A stretch of DNA of 63,107 bases from a virus. The notes beneath the pieces were generated by a model. That model searched no databases. It was not told the DNA's origin and saw only the letters and a program-made list of their open reading frames with translations. How positions within the stretch are numbered: position 1 is the stretch's first letter; each line of letters opens with the position of its first letter. A program made the translations under genes and the position numbers. The stretch is from IMG/VR virus record IMGVR_UViG_3300032236_001513, positions 1 through 63,107 of that record; one strand, written 5' to 3'. Positions 22,971-31,735 of this stretch are shown one piece after another.

Positions 22971-25682
22971 TTATCCGAAAGTAAAGAGATCACTCACTGT
23001 GCTATTAGTGTTCGTGTCAGTACGAATACCCCAATTCAATACACCCAATAAGTTATCGATCTTCTCATCTACGAGCTTACGTTCCATATCAAGATCATCG
23101 AATGGAAGTTCAAGGAACCATTTTGGAAGCCTGAGTTCATCAGTCGGATACGCGACAGAAGTAAATCCTAGCGCATTATCCTTGAGTGAACACACGATGA
23201 CTTTCATGCCATCAACGATCTTTTGACTATACTGATCATTATTCATTCTTCTTAGATAGTTATAGTTGATCGCTGCCCTAGCATGACCGACGCCACACTT
23301 GCCTGTCTTCTCAAACTTGATCGTGTGGTTAGTGAGATTGTTCACCGATTTTGGATTGCCCTTAGTCCAGCTATCCTGCTTAGAGAGCCATGTCTTGAAC
23401 TCACGAATCTTTTCTACAACCTCATCGCGGCCCTTACCTTCCTGAATCACCATGCACAAAACTTTCATGAGGAATTCTTGCACATATTTAGGAGTATCAG
23501 CCCGCTTGAGGTCAAGACCCATCGCTTTGACAGAACCTAGCTTACCGTCTTTATCTTGACGCTTGCCTTCCTTATCAAAGATATTGATAGCATATCGCTT
23601 CTTCGTGATGAAGATAGCACGATCACCGATCAGTTCACGTCCAGCTTTGATGATAGACCCGTTATTACGAGGGCAATGAAAGGCCTTCTCCATGAATGCA
23701 GGGAAACTATCGTTTGTTTGATCGGCGATGTTATCATAGAGTTCAATGCATAGTTCTTTGTTCCACTCAAGGTCTCCTTTTTCGATTTGGGGCTTGAGTG
23801 CAGGATATGCAGTGAAGTAACAAGAATCCGTATCACCATAGACGATTGAGTTACCTTCATGTGTGTAGGCTCCTTCAACGATCTCGTTGATCTGACTCAT
23901 CATATGCTTGACGATCTGACGACCTGATAGAGTAACTGACTGACCGATACGCTTGTCGTAGAATCGGCAATGTTCGTTTAGAAGTGCGCCATATGCAGAG
24001 TTGAGCAAAATCTTACGAACAAGCTGACGCTTATCATAGTACTCAAACATATCAGTACCATATGATTCTTTAGCCTGCTTCTGAATAGACTTTCGTTCAG
24101 TGTACCAGCGAGATAGTAGTCCCGGAATGATTCCTTCTTTCTCATAAGTGAAGATGGTACCGTTCGCAGAAAGTATCCAAGGGCGATGACTATCAAAAAT
24201 CATCTTCCAAATCTCAGCAGCAGACTTTTCTTCGCTACGTCCATCAGCGTAATCAAGTGTGAGCATTGTGCCGCGCTCTTGATTCATGATAGCAGTATAC
24301 TCTAGTGACCCGAACAACCCTTCCCAGAGAATAGCACCTGTCACTGCTTCATCGTCGCCGTCTTTCTTGCGGTTCTTCTTCTCCTTAGCCAGCTTCATGC
24401 CTTTATCATGCATGTACTGATCAGTGAGGGTCTGACGAACCTGAGCAACAATCGTCTCCGGTGCCATATTCAAAGCACGGATTGCTGATGGATATAGAGA
24501 ATTGATATCGACTGCCCCTACCCATTCATGAATTCCCTTTTTAGGAACCGCAACATACGCACCAGCAGCCTGTTGTTCATCACCGAACGATTCTTTACGC
24601 TTCTTATCCGGAACGATGAACCCACGTGCATGAGACTCGTTGTAGATCGCCATTTCGATCATAGCCACCGAACCCATGACAGTTGGCATCAGCACAGTAT
24701 TCTCATGCGCCAGAGCATTTGCAAGATCAAGGAATTTCAACTTGTTGTGAATCTTGACCATCAGCATCGTATCCTGACGGTTATACTCAACGAATGTCTT
24801 AAAGTCCTTGTTGTACAACTGATCAAGACTACCTTCATACTGTGTCTTACGTTCTCCTACTTCCATCTCACCGATAGCATCAAGTGAATAGCTGTGACGA
24901 GATTCATAGTTGTACTTCTTGTAGAGTTGTAGATAGTCCATATGAATACGTCCAACGAAGTCATATGTCTGCTCTTCCTTTCCGAAACGTTCATATGTTC
25001 TAGGTTTCGGCATCTGTCCCATCAGACAGAACCTACGAGTGTCATTCTTACTCATTACACGAGTAACACGATTCACCATGTAGGGAACGTCATACCCTTC
25101 TGAGTTCCATCCAGTCAGCACATCTGCATCTTCGATCAAGTCAAAGAAGGCTTCAAACATTTCAATCTCAGATCGAAACAGAAATGTGTTTGAAAAATCT
25201 GTGACTAGTTCTTGTGCTGTCTCATCTGACATATGCTTCGGAGGAATAGCAAGGGTTATAAGTTGATCCAACCAATCAAGATACAGCGAGATTGCAGTGA
25301 CTGGATTGAATGGATCATCAGTTGGACTGAATCCCCGCTCTGGATCGAAGTCCACTTCGATGTCGAAAAAGCAAGTATGAAGTTTAGGAGGTTCAACACC
25401 TAGATAGTTATCAGACAGACACCTGAAGACTACGTTGATATCACTCTCAAACAATTTCTTGTTTGCATGGATCCTGCGCTCCTTCTCAAATTCTGCTTTC
25501 TTACGGGTAGAGAATCGAGTGACAGGATCTCCGTAGATAGAGCGATGCTTGCCCTTCGGGTCCGCGTAATAAAAGACATAGTTTGTGGAATATTCTTTAT
25601 AGGTACGCTTACCCTCAGGAGTGCGTTCTACTACGTAGATCCTGTCTGAGTTTTGTTCTAGGATTGCGTCAACGTATGACAT
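22971..25682 (-). CDS. 43: Family B DNA polymerase (gp43-like)
   Basis: 903 residues, the T4 gp43 size (898). Exonuclease: CFFDIEVDFD (D107, E109), VLTGWNSEGYDVPY and EYNRQDTMLM. Polymerase: VDINSLYPSAIRALNM (motif A), VRKILLNSAYGALL (motif B) and VYGDTDSCYF (motif C), all intact. The C-terminal DLFTFG matches the clamp-binding tail of T4 polymerase. It replicates phage DNA with the clamp encoded next to it. The ATG overlaps the upstream TGA. Confidence 0.95.
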   Translation of the reverse strand: MSYVDAILEQNSDRIYVVERTPEGKRTYKEYSTNYVFYYADPKGKHRSIYGDPVTRFSTRKKAEFEKERRIHANKKLFESDINVVFRCLSDNYLGVEPPKLHTCFFDIEVDFDPERGFSPTDDPFNPVTAISLYLDWLDQLITLAIPPKHMSDETAQELVTDFSNTFLFRSEIEMFEAFFDLIEDADVLTGWNSEGYDVPYMVNRVTRVMSKNDTRRFCLMGQMPKPRTYERFGKEEQTYDFVGRIHMDYLQLYKKYNYESRHSYSLDAIGEMEVGERKTQYEGSLDQLYNKDFKTFVEYNRQDTMLMVKIHNKLKFLDLANALAHENTVLMPTVMGSVAMIEMAIYNESHARGFIVPDKKRKESFGDEQQAAGAYVAVPKKGIHEWVGAVDINSLYPSAIRALNMAPETIVAQVRQTLTDQYMHDKGMKLAKEKKNRKKDGDDEAVTGAILWEGLFGSLEYTAIMNQERGTMLTLDYADGRSEEKSAAEIWKMIFDSHRPWILSANGTIFTYEKEGIIPGLLSRWYTERKSIQKQAKESYGTDMFEYYDKRQLVRKILLNSAYGALLNEHCRFYDKRIGQSVTLSGRQIVKHMMSQINEIVEGAYTHEGNSIVYGDTDSCYFTAYPALKPQIEKGDLEWNKELCIELYDNIADQTNDSFPAFMEKAFHCPRNNGSIIKAGRELIGDRAIFITKKRYAINIFDKEGKRQDKDGKLGSVKAMGLDLKRADTPKYVQEFLMKVLCMVIQEGKGRDEVVEKIREFKTWLSKQDSWTKGNPKSVNNLTNHTIKFEKTGKCGVGHARAAINYNYLRRMNNDQYSQKIVDGMKVIVCSLKDNALGFTSVAYPTDELRLPKWFLELPFDDLDMERKLVDEKIDNLLGVLNWGIRTDTNTNSTVSDLFTFG

Positions 25683-25942
25683 CAGTTAGTCTTACCGACA
25701 GTCTCCAGAATAGTATTCAGTTCTTCATTTTCTTGATTGGTCTCCGCAAGACGAGACTTATGTGCTACGCGAATAGCCTTCTTTAGAATGCTTGGCTTTA
25801 CCTCAAGTTCATCTGCGAGTGCCTTAATAGTGTCATTGAGACCTTCAGTCAAGGTTTCAATCTCTTGCATGACTGACATGCCCTCATTCACGAGTTGAGT
25901 CAGCTTGATCTTAGCTTCAGTGTTAAAAGTACGATTTGTCAT
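25682..25942 (-). CDS. dsbA: DsbA-like dsDNA-binding late-transcription regulator
   Basis: 86 residues, helical, starting MTNRTFNTEAKIKLTQLVNE, then LADELEVKPSILKKAIRVAH. Size and pattern fit T4 DsbA (89 aa), which binds dsDNA near late promoters. The N-terminal helix and the mid helix-turn pattern agree, but similarity is short. An early promoter lies at 25964-25991, and it precedes the polymerase gene in one operon. Alternative: an unrelated small helix-turn-helix protein. Confidence 0.58.
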   Translation of the reverse strand: MTNRTFNTEAKIKLTQLVNEGMSVMQEIETLTEGLNDTIKALADELEVKPSILKKAIRVAHKSRLAETNQENEELNTILETVGKTN

Positions 25943-25963
25943 GAGTTCTCCTTCTAAATAGTT

Positions 25964-25991
25964 ATTATAACTATCTACGCATAGAAGTCAA
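25964..25991 (-). promoter_or_regulatory. Sigma70-like promoter for dsbA-43
   Basis: TTGACT (25986-25991), 16-bp spacer, TATAAT (25964-25969, perfect -10), 21 bp before the ATG. Confidence 0.75.
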
Positions 25992-26026
25992 ACACTTTGA
26001 GTAAGATTGGTTAAATCAATCAGATT

Positions 26027-26608
26027 TTATTGGAAAATATAGTGATGCTTTTCACCATAAATCTTAATATATTTTCCTGCCAATAGGTCAGCCATTGCTT
26101 CGATAGGTGAGCCAGGATAAGAATCACCCGGCTTGATCATGCCCAATTCACCCTGGCGACAATGGACAATTTCATGAAACACTGTACGAAGAATGTCTAC
26201 GAGATTTCGATTCTTTGCATAAACCCAGATTGTAGGATCACCGTCAACATGGCGACCGGTGTGGTGATTGTCTTGTGCATCCTTTGTGTCATAGCTCAGA
26301 TCAATCTTGATTGGATTCTGTAGATGTACGCGGCGCATGGCCCACTCAGCAAATTTCTTTACTTCTTCTTCGATATCAATATCATGGTCATTGATATCTT
26401 CTTTTTTGATCGCATTGATCCACTTATTTGAGGTGTTGCTATATTTCTTTACAAATAACGCTCTAAGAGCTTTGTTAGTGATAGCATACCTTTTGGCAAT
26501 CTTGCGAAGTAGTCTATCGATTGTGCTGTAATTATGTTTGGCCAGACCGGGCAATTCTCTGGCTAATTCCATGACGGCTGCTTCGTAAAGAAATTCTCTT
26601 GCTCTCAT
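26027..26608 (-). CDS. Zincin metallopeptidase, possible packaged protein
   Basis: 193 residues from ATG 26608. VFHEIVHCRQGE (about 151-162) is an HExxH zinc site, with SPIEAMADLLAG downstream providing the third ligand glutamate. The N-terminus MRAREFLYEAAV has an L-Y-E site of the prohead-protease kind. A GATAAATA promoter sits five bases upstream, so the message may be leaderless; the longer TTG frame (to 26635) would include that promoter and is rejected. Substrate unknown. Confidence 0.65.
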   Translation of the reverse strand: MRAREFLYEAAVMELARELPGLAKHNYSTIDRLLRKIAKRYAITNKALRALFVKKYSNTSNKWINAIKKEDINDHDIDIEEEVKKFAEWAMRRVHLQNPIKIDLSYDTKDAQDNHHTGRHVDGDPTIWVYAKNRNLVDILRTVFHEIVHCRQGELGMIKPGDSYPGSPIEAMADLLAGKYIKIYGEKHHYIFQ

Positions 26609-26613
26609 GAGAT

Positions 26614-26621
26614 TATTTATC
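26614..26621 (-). promoter_or_regulatory. T4-type late promoter (GATAAATA), leaderless position
   Basis: GATAAATA on the minus strand with only five bases between it and the ATG at 26608; the transcript would start at or next to the A of the ATG. Confidence 0.6.
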
Positions 26622-26640
26622 TTTTTACGACCCAAAAAAA

Positions 26641-26663
26641 TAACGGTGAGAACCTCACCGTTA
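26641..26663 (-). terminator. Strong terminator after the outer-membrane protein gene
   Basis: A 10-bp perfect stem (TAACGGTGAG, CTCACCGTTA) with a 3-nt loop, followed on the minus strand by ATTTTTTTGGG. On the plus strand it is followed by TTTTC, so it could work both ways. Confidence 0.88.
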
Positions 26664-26688
26664 TTTTCATCATCAACGATAGTTCTTA

Positions 26689-27240
26689 TTAGAACTTGTG
26701 TGCAACAGACGCACCGATGACATCGCGGTCTACGCCGGTTAGGCTGTTATGTACGCGATAGTAGCTAAGACCCAAATCATCGTTCTTCGTTACTGCATAA
26801 GTCAAACCTGCATTGTAACGATCTTCCTTGAAGTTAGCTGCCGTGAATCCTTCACGGTGACGGATACCGACGTTTGCACTTAGAGGACCATATAGTCTAT
26901 GCTCAGCAGTAGCACCGGCACCCCAAAAGGCATAAGACTTACCTGTAGTCGTGGTGCGAGCAAGTTCGCCATACACCTTTGACTTGAATCCTGCATAGAC
27001 AGGAAGAGCATATCCAACCTTACCGACATACTTGTTGCTGATTGCTCCGCGATGGTCTGGTTGATTAGTCGTTAGTTCTGCGCCCAAGAGTGCAGGACCG
27101 GCATGAGTCCAGCCTTGAACAACGAGTTCCTTAGCGTCTGGCTTTGTAAAGTTTCTTACTTCGGCTGACAATGAATCGGCAAAGGCTGGTGCTGAGATAG
27201 CAGCCATTGCCAATGCTAATGCTACGATTACCTTCTTCAT
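26689..27240 (-). CDS. Small outer-membrane beta-barrel protein
   Basis: 183 residues. A clear signal peptide (MKKVIVALALAMAAISAPAFA, cut after A21) and alternating strands with GYALPVYAGFKSKVYGE-like and VGIRHREGF patterns, ending in a terminal phenylalanine (ASVAHKF) as in outer-membrane barrels assembled by BAM. About eight strands would fit. It is last in the curli-like region but has its own late promoter in a hairpin (27279-27304). A role in blocking receptors or in surface change is speculation. Confidence 0.75.
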   Translation of the reverse strand: MKKVIVALALAMAAISAPAFADSLSAEVRNFTKPDAKELVVQGWTHAGPALLGAELTTNQPDHRGAISNKYVGKVGYALPVYAGFKSKVYGELARTTTTGKSYAFWGAGATAEHRLYGPLSANVGIRHREGFTAANFKEDRYNAGLTYAVTKNDDLGLSYYRVHNSLTGVDRDVIGASVAHKF

Positions 27241-27278
27241 TTAGTTCCCTTTTTGTTGAAGTACCTGTCAATCATCTT

Positions 27279-27304
27279 GCAGGCTATTATTATTTATAGC
27301 CTGC
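27279..27304 (-). promoter_or_regulatory. Late promoter inside a hairpin
   Basis: GCAGGCTA (27279-27286) and TAGCCTGC (27297-27304) form an 8-bp stem around a 10-nt loop; on the minus strand it contains the exact T4 late motif TATAAATA (27291-27298). Transcripts from this promoter would lack the 5' arm; read-through transcripts would carry the hairpin before the AAAGGG site of the outer-membrane gene. Confidence 0.65.
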
Positions 27305-27320
27305 AGATACGTGAATTTTT

Positions 27321-29369
27321 TTATTTAGAAGTAGCCCTAAAGACTCCATCCCAATCTTTAGGTGGCGCAGATTGATCTTTCATTCTCTCTTCCATAGCCC
27401 TATAGTATCCAGCTAATTGGCCTTTCCAGAGATTTTCCATGTGAGAAATCAAATCAATCGCATCATTCCATTCGCCTGCACGATACTTATCTAAGAACAT
27501 ATGATGGAAGTTTTCTGATATCGGATCCTTAGTTTCTAGAACCGTGTATATACATGTAGGTTCTTTCTTTCCCTTCACGGCGATCAAGTCTAGCTCTACT
27601 ACTTGATACTCATCGCTAACATATTCAGCAGTCTTTGGTCCAATAATTATCTTGACGCCGTACGGTTTAGACTGACCTTCGAGGCGAGATGCAAGATTAA
27701 CGCCGTCCCCCAAACAAGTATAGTCGAAACGCTGATCACTACCCATATTACCAACAACCACAGTATCAGTATTGATACCGAGACCCATTCCAAAAGCCGG
27801 GACTCCCTCAGCCTTAATTTCTTCATTGAATTTCTCCAGGTCATTTAACATCTGAAACGCAGTTTTAACAGCATCCTTAGCATGTTGCTCGTTACTAAGC
27901 GGTGCATTCCAAAATGCCATCTGAGCATCTCCTATATACTTATCTAGTGTACCGTTGTTCACAAGAATAGCTTTGGTCATAGTAGTCATGTATCGATTCA
28001 TGATCTTAGTCAATCCCTGCACATCTCTACCATAGTGTTCAGAGATAGTTGTGAATCCCCTGACATCAGTAAACATGATACTGAGTTCAACCTCATCCCC
28101 GCCTAGTGCTAATAACTCTGGATTCTTTTGAAGTTTAGCGACAAGATCCGGGCTTAAGTAAGTACCGAATTGCTTTTTAATCTGTTGCTTTTGTAAGTAT
28201 TCACTGATAAACTTCACGCTGTATACATGCAAATAAATAACAAGGGCAGCAAGAAGATTAAAAGAAATATCAAATAATATTTTATTATGACTGAACAAAT
28301 AGATGGGTGCATACACATATCCTGCGATCAGAATACCGATCCAGATGATAGAGTATCGTACATTCGACAGACCAATGACTGCAACTGAAAGGACAACAAA
28401 TGCAGCAAGATCAAGTAATCCAACCCAATTCGGAATCGAAACTGAATCGCCATTTATCAGGGTCTGAAGAATGGACGCTTGCAACTGATGGGGATACTGG
28501 GCACCTGCTGGAGTCGCTACAGGGTTGGCTACTCCATTCGCGCTTACACCAAGAATTACGATTTTCTTTGTTAGATCAGGAACTTTATCCCCAATCTCAA
28601 ATGATTGAAACTTATAGTTTGGATTGATAAATACTCTGCCGTATTCGTCGGTATTAACTTTTCCAAATTGGGGGACACGCAATGCTTCAACACCAGCCTG
28701 ACTTATTTTCGCCTGATAAGAAGGATCACCCGCTAGAACTCTCAGCACTTCAAGAGAGAATGCAGGATAGTATTCATTCTTTGAAATTCCTATTAACGGA
28801 ATTCGACGCACAACCCCGTCTGTCTCTGGAAGAGAAGATGCTATACCGACGCCTGCGGATCCTTCTTGAAGCTCTGGAATGTTATCAAGAACACAGGGAT
28901 AGTTCGGGAGAAATTGCGTCGGTTGGCCGTCACCAATTACAGCAACGCCTGTACGACGAGTCTTCTGATTATCCCTAGTACATTTATCGGATAACGTTTG
29001 GCTTAATACAACTGGATTCTTTTTCAAAGAAGCCGCCAGGATATCATCACCGTTGAATCGATCCTTTTCAGGAAACATCACAGTGGTAGCAACCAATCCA
29101 GCATTAGCACTATACAAATCATCTATGATCTTTGCATGGACATCTCTAGGGAACGGCCATTGACCATACTTTTCGATAGCCTTTTCCCCGATATTAGCTA
29201 TCACGACATGTTCTGACTGTACTGGTTCACCGAGCATCAAATAGTCATAGAATTTTAATCGCATAGCATCTACGAGATATGGGTTGCTTAATTTAATCAC
29301 TAATAGAAGTGCAAAGGTTAACAATGCCAACCAAGGACTCAATAGTATTTTCTTTAGTTGACTCATCAT
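27321..29369 (-). CDS. CHASE2-domain class III adenylate cyclase
   Basis: 682 residues. One N-terminal membrane helix (about 12-30), a periplasmic CHASE2 sensor domain (about 31-305; KFYDYLM, QWPFPRDVHAKIIDDLY), three further membrane segments (about 315-385), then a cyclase domain: ELSIMFTDVRGFTTISEHYG (D435) and DKYIGDAQMAFWNAP (K477, D481), followed by FDYTCLGDGVNLASRLEG. The metal Asp pair and Lys/Asp specificity residues are present, so it should make cAMP from ATP. It follows the curlin and FecR genes; CHASE2 cyclases often neighbour FecR genes in bacteria. Very unusual in a phage. Confidence 0.9.
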   Translation of the reverse strand: MMSQLKKILLSPWLALLTFALLLVIKLSNPYLVDAMRLKFYDYLMLGEPVQSEHVVIANIGEKAIEKYGQWPFPRDVHAKIIDDLYSANAGLVATTVMFPEKDRFNGDDILAASLKKNPVVLSQTLSDKCTRDNQKTRRTGVAVIGDGQPTQFLPNYPCVLDNIPELQEGSAGVGIASSLPETDGVVRRIPLIGISKNEYYPAFSLEVLRVLAGDPSYQAKISQAGVEALRVPQFGKVNTDEYGRVFINPNYKFQSFEIGDKVPDLTKKIVILGVSANGVANPVATPAGAQYPHQLQASILQTLINGDSVSIPNWVGLLDLAAFVVLSVAVIGLSNVRYSIIWIGILIAGYVYAPIYLFSHNKILFDISFNLLAALVIYLHVYSVKFISEYLQKQQIKKQFGTYLSPDLVAKLQKNPELLALGGDEVELSIMFTDVRGFTTISEHYGRDVQGLTKIMNRYMTTMTKAILVNNGTLDKYIGDAQMAFWNAPLSNEQHAKDAVKTAFQMLNDLEKFNEEIKAEGVPAFGMGLGINTDTVVVGNMGSDQRFDYTCLGDGVNLASRLEGQSKPYGVKIIIGPKTAEYVSDEYQVVELDLIAVKGKKEPTCIYTVLETKDPISENFHHMFLDKYRAGEWNDAIDLISHMENLWKGQLAGYYRAMEERMKDQSAPPKDWDGVFRATSK

Positions 29370-29375
29370 GGATCC

Positions 29376-29843
29376 TTAATGTTTTATATAACTATATCCA
29401 GTACAAGCTCCTACTGCACAAAAAATACTCATGGATGCAGTATCACTTGCAATAAGGCTGTTTTGAACTACAGTCACTCCTGTATTAGAACTATTGACAG
29501 ATAGATTGAATATTTTTTGCGGGGTACCAGTTTGCGTGATTGAGATAGTGTTGTTGCTAGAAGGAACAGTCAACTGCAATACGTGGTTTCCGTCTTGTTG
29601 TGTGGTTGATATATTGTTGTTGATTCCCTGTATAGTTGCAACAAGATTACTATTATTATTTTGCTGGCTAGTTACCGCATTGTTATTGCCAACAATGATT
29701 AGACTCTCATAGTTTGAATCACCCACAGATTGAGTGATAATCACTGATGTATTGTTCCCTACAGATTGATCGATATAGATTTTATTTTGAGCTAGTACAG
29801 GTGTTACAGAGAGTAGTAGCAAGAACGGTATCAGTATTCTCAT
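29376..29843 (-). CDS. Small curlin-repeat protein (possible nucleator)
   Basis: 155 residues. Signal peptide MRILIPFLLLLSVTPVLA, then repeats rich in N, Q, S and T: VIITQSVGDSN, VTSQQNNNSN, ATIQGINNN, ISTTQQDGNH and ISITQTGTPQ, matching the curlin Gln/Asn beta-strand-turn pattern. It could be a fibre subunit or nucleator like CsgB. The C-terminus carries two cysteines (IFCAVGACTG), unusual for a curlin. The start overlaps the FecR-gene stop (ATGA). Confidence 0.7.
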   Translation of the reverse strand: MRILIPFLLLLSVTPVLAQNKIYIDQSVGNNTSVIITQSVGDSNYESLIIVGNNNAVTSQQNNNSNLVATIQGINNNISTTQQDGNHVLQLTVPSSNNTISITQTGTPQKIFNLSVNSSNTGVTVVQNSLIASDTASMSIFCAVGACTGYSYIKH

Positions 29844-30985
29844 TTAGGCGGGGCTCCGTTCTGCACGATAGTTATTGTTCCTTGGGGTCTTCCATCTCCC
29901 TGTGTAGTCCATTTTTGGTTTGCAAAATTGTAAGAATCTATAATTCCATTCTGAGAAACAACAACTTCAACCTCACTGTTCTTTGGTAACCATACAGTAG
30001 CGGCTTGTAATTTATCAGGAGATAACACTGAATACACCCATCCTACTTGAATCATCTTTTTGCTGAGAACCGGTGATACATTTGTATATATTAATTTTTT
30101 AGGGAATTCTCCGTTTATGTCTACATACACTTTAGTTAAAGTGTCAGCAGCAGTCTGTTTAGTTTGTAGTGCAACCGCCACCTCTTCAATGGAAAATCCA
30201 TCCGAATTAGGATCAGCATTATTGTCAGCAGCAGCTTGTGCTGGGTTGTTTGCTGCCTTTGCTGAATTCTTTGATAACTTTGCTAGGCTCAATCCGTTTG
30301 TGGTTGTAGGAGATGATATCTGTAGTGAGTTATTGACTTGTTTTAGCGTCATGTCTACTTTCACCGGCGGAGCAGGTGGTGTAAAATTATTTTCAACCAT
30401 AGTTGCTTGAAATGGCTGATTGAGTGTGACTAATCCAGCCGCAGTTAAAACCTCGATAGATCCACTTGTACAGTCATCTGTTATCTTAGTTGGGTCCTTG
30501 TCATCATAACAATTTGGAAGTAAGATGACTGTTGTTTTACCTATCTCATCTACTGACATTAGAAAATCCGTACCTCTGACACCTATGGTTGCAGTGGGTG
30601 TTCTAATATTTACTCCGTTCGAATTACCATGTGCAATTCCACCAGATGCATATCGTACAGTTCCTAGAGCAACTTTGAGTCCTAGTTTACCCTTATTTGA
30701 ATTTCCTCCGTCATATACAAAGTCATCAATGAGTAATCTACTATTTTCAGTGATGTTTACTGTAGTAGCATCAGCAAATGTGATCTTGAATCTACCCTGA
30801 GAATTGGTAGATACTGTGTCATTCTTTTCTATTGCGGATCCATTGCCGGCCGTAATAACACCAGCAGGACGCTTGATCGTGCCCATGCCGCGTGATTCTG
30901 TTATCGACCCTATGCTAGCAAAAGCAGCATGGGCCGATAACAAAAATAGAAGATTAATGGCCAGTTTTAATATTAAACGTGCCAT
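29840..30985 (-). CDS. Secreted FecR-domain protein
   Basis: About 381 residues from ATG at 30985 (a GTG at 30997 is also possible). Signal peptide to about residue 23. Residues 24-165 form a FecR domain (GRFKITFADATTVNITENSR, GVNIRTPTATIGVRGTDFL). The rest is low complexity (Ala/Asn) then a beta-rich end. FecR domains occur in periplasmic regulators and in exported proteins beside CHASE2 cyclases. There is no membrane anchor after the signal peptide, so it is probably exported. Role unknown. Confidence 0.8.
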   Translation of the reverse strand: MARLILKLAINLLFLLSAHAAFASIGSITESRGMGTIKRPAGVITAGNGSAIEKNDTVSTNSQGRFKITFADATTVNITENSRLLIDDFVYDGGNSNKGKLGLKVALGTVRYASGGIAHGNSNGVNIRTPTATIGVRGTDFLMSVDEIGKTTVILLPNCYDDKDPTKITDDCTSGSIEVLTAAGLVTLNQPFQATMVENNFTPPAPPVKVDMTLKQVNNSLQISSPTTTNGLSLAKLSKNSAKAANNPAQAAADNNADPNSDGFSIEEVAVALQTKQTAADTLTKVYVDINGEFPKKLIYTNVSPVLSKKMIQVGWVYSVLSPDKLQAATVWLPKNSEVEVVVSQNGIIDSYNFANQKWTTQGDGRPQGTITIVQNGAPPK

Positions 30986-31733
30986 TTGTTCCGACACTCT
31001 TGATGTTGATTATAGTTTCAGAAGGACCGTACTGTTGTGTAGTGACGTTGTTTCCAGAACCAACAAGATCAACAAACAATGAGTGACCGTATGTTCCTCC
31101 GGTATCAGACTGCGTTACATTGAATGTATTGTAGTCACCGGTAACTAATAGTGTTTGTGATGAATTAGGTGCATTAGATGCAATAGTATAAGCGTTATTG
31201 TTGCCTGTGTTGTTTATAGTTTGAGTGATATTAGAAGCTGAACCGTGGAATGCTAGCATGTTGTTGTTACCAACAAATTTATCATTCAAGTTCAATCCAT
31301 TACAATTTGCATCACCCTCATAGATTCCGCAACGAATTGTAGCAGAGTTGTTATTACCTAATTGCTGAATAGTAGTAGTTGTGCCACTCTCTGATCCAAA
31401 AGAACCGAGTATTCCCATTAGCAATGAATTCGTATTTCCGGTTTGCACTACAGTGACTGTCTGATTATCACCACGTAGGTAGATAGGATCAGTCATTGTA
31501 CCAACAACATTAGTAGTACCGGTCTGTTGGATGTTCACGTTTACATGCTGACCTGCTTGATTGATGTATACTTTATTTGTAGTTGCTACTGTATTAGCTT
31601 CAGTCTCATTAGGTGATGTAGCAATGATTGCAGGTGGATTAGGTTGAGTAGGAAGAACTGCAACAGCCTGAGCAAATGCAGTGCTAGATACTAATAACGA
31701 ACCAAGAATTAGTGCATATTTTATTATTTTCAT
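30954..31733 (-). CDS. Curlin-repeat protein (CsgA-like)
   Basis: 259 residues. Signal peptide MKIIKYALILGSLLVSSTAFA. Repeats with the curlin signature Q-x-G-x-x-N: VNIQQTGTTNVV, VTVVQTGNTNSL, TTIQQLGNNNSAT, ITQTINNTGNNNAYTI and FNVTQSDTGG. Curlins are secreted unfolded through CsgG and form amyloid. The gene follows csgG with an AAAGGA site eight bases before the ATG. It is longer than E. coli CsgA (151) and less regular. Confidence 0.78.
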   Translation of the reverse strand: MKIIKYALILGSLLVSSTAFAQAVAVLPTQPNPPAIIATSPNETEANTVATTNKVYINQAGQHVNVNIQQTGTTNVVGTMTDPIYLRGDNQTVTVVQTGNTNSLLMGILGSFGSESGTTTTIQQLGNNNSATIRCGIYEGDANCNGLNLNDKFVGNNNMLAFHGSASNITQTINNTGNNNAYTIASNAPNSSQTLLVTGDYNTFNVTQSDTGGTYGHSLFVDLVGSGNNVTTQQYGPSETIINIKSVGTNGTFNIKTGH

Positions 31734-31735
31734 CT

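Noticed and set aside
26027-26635. Longer zinc-peptidase start (TTG at 26635)
   Set aside because: It would put a late promoter inside the coding region; the ATG at 26608 gives a leader like those of other late genes.
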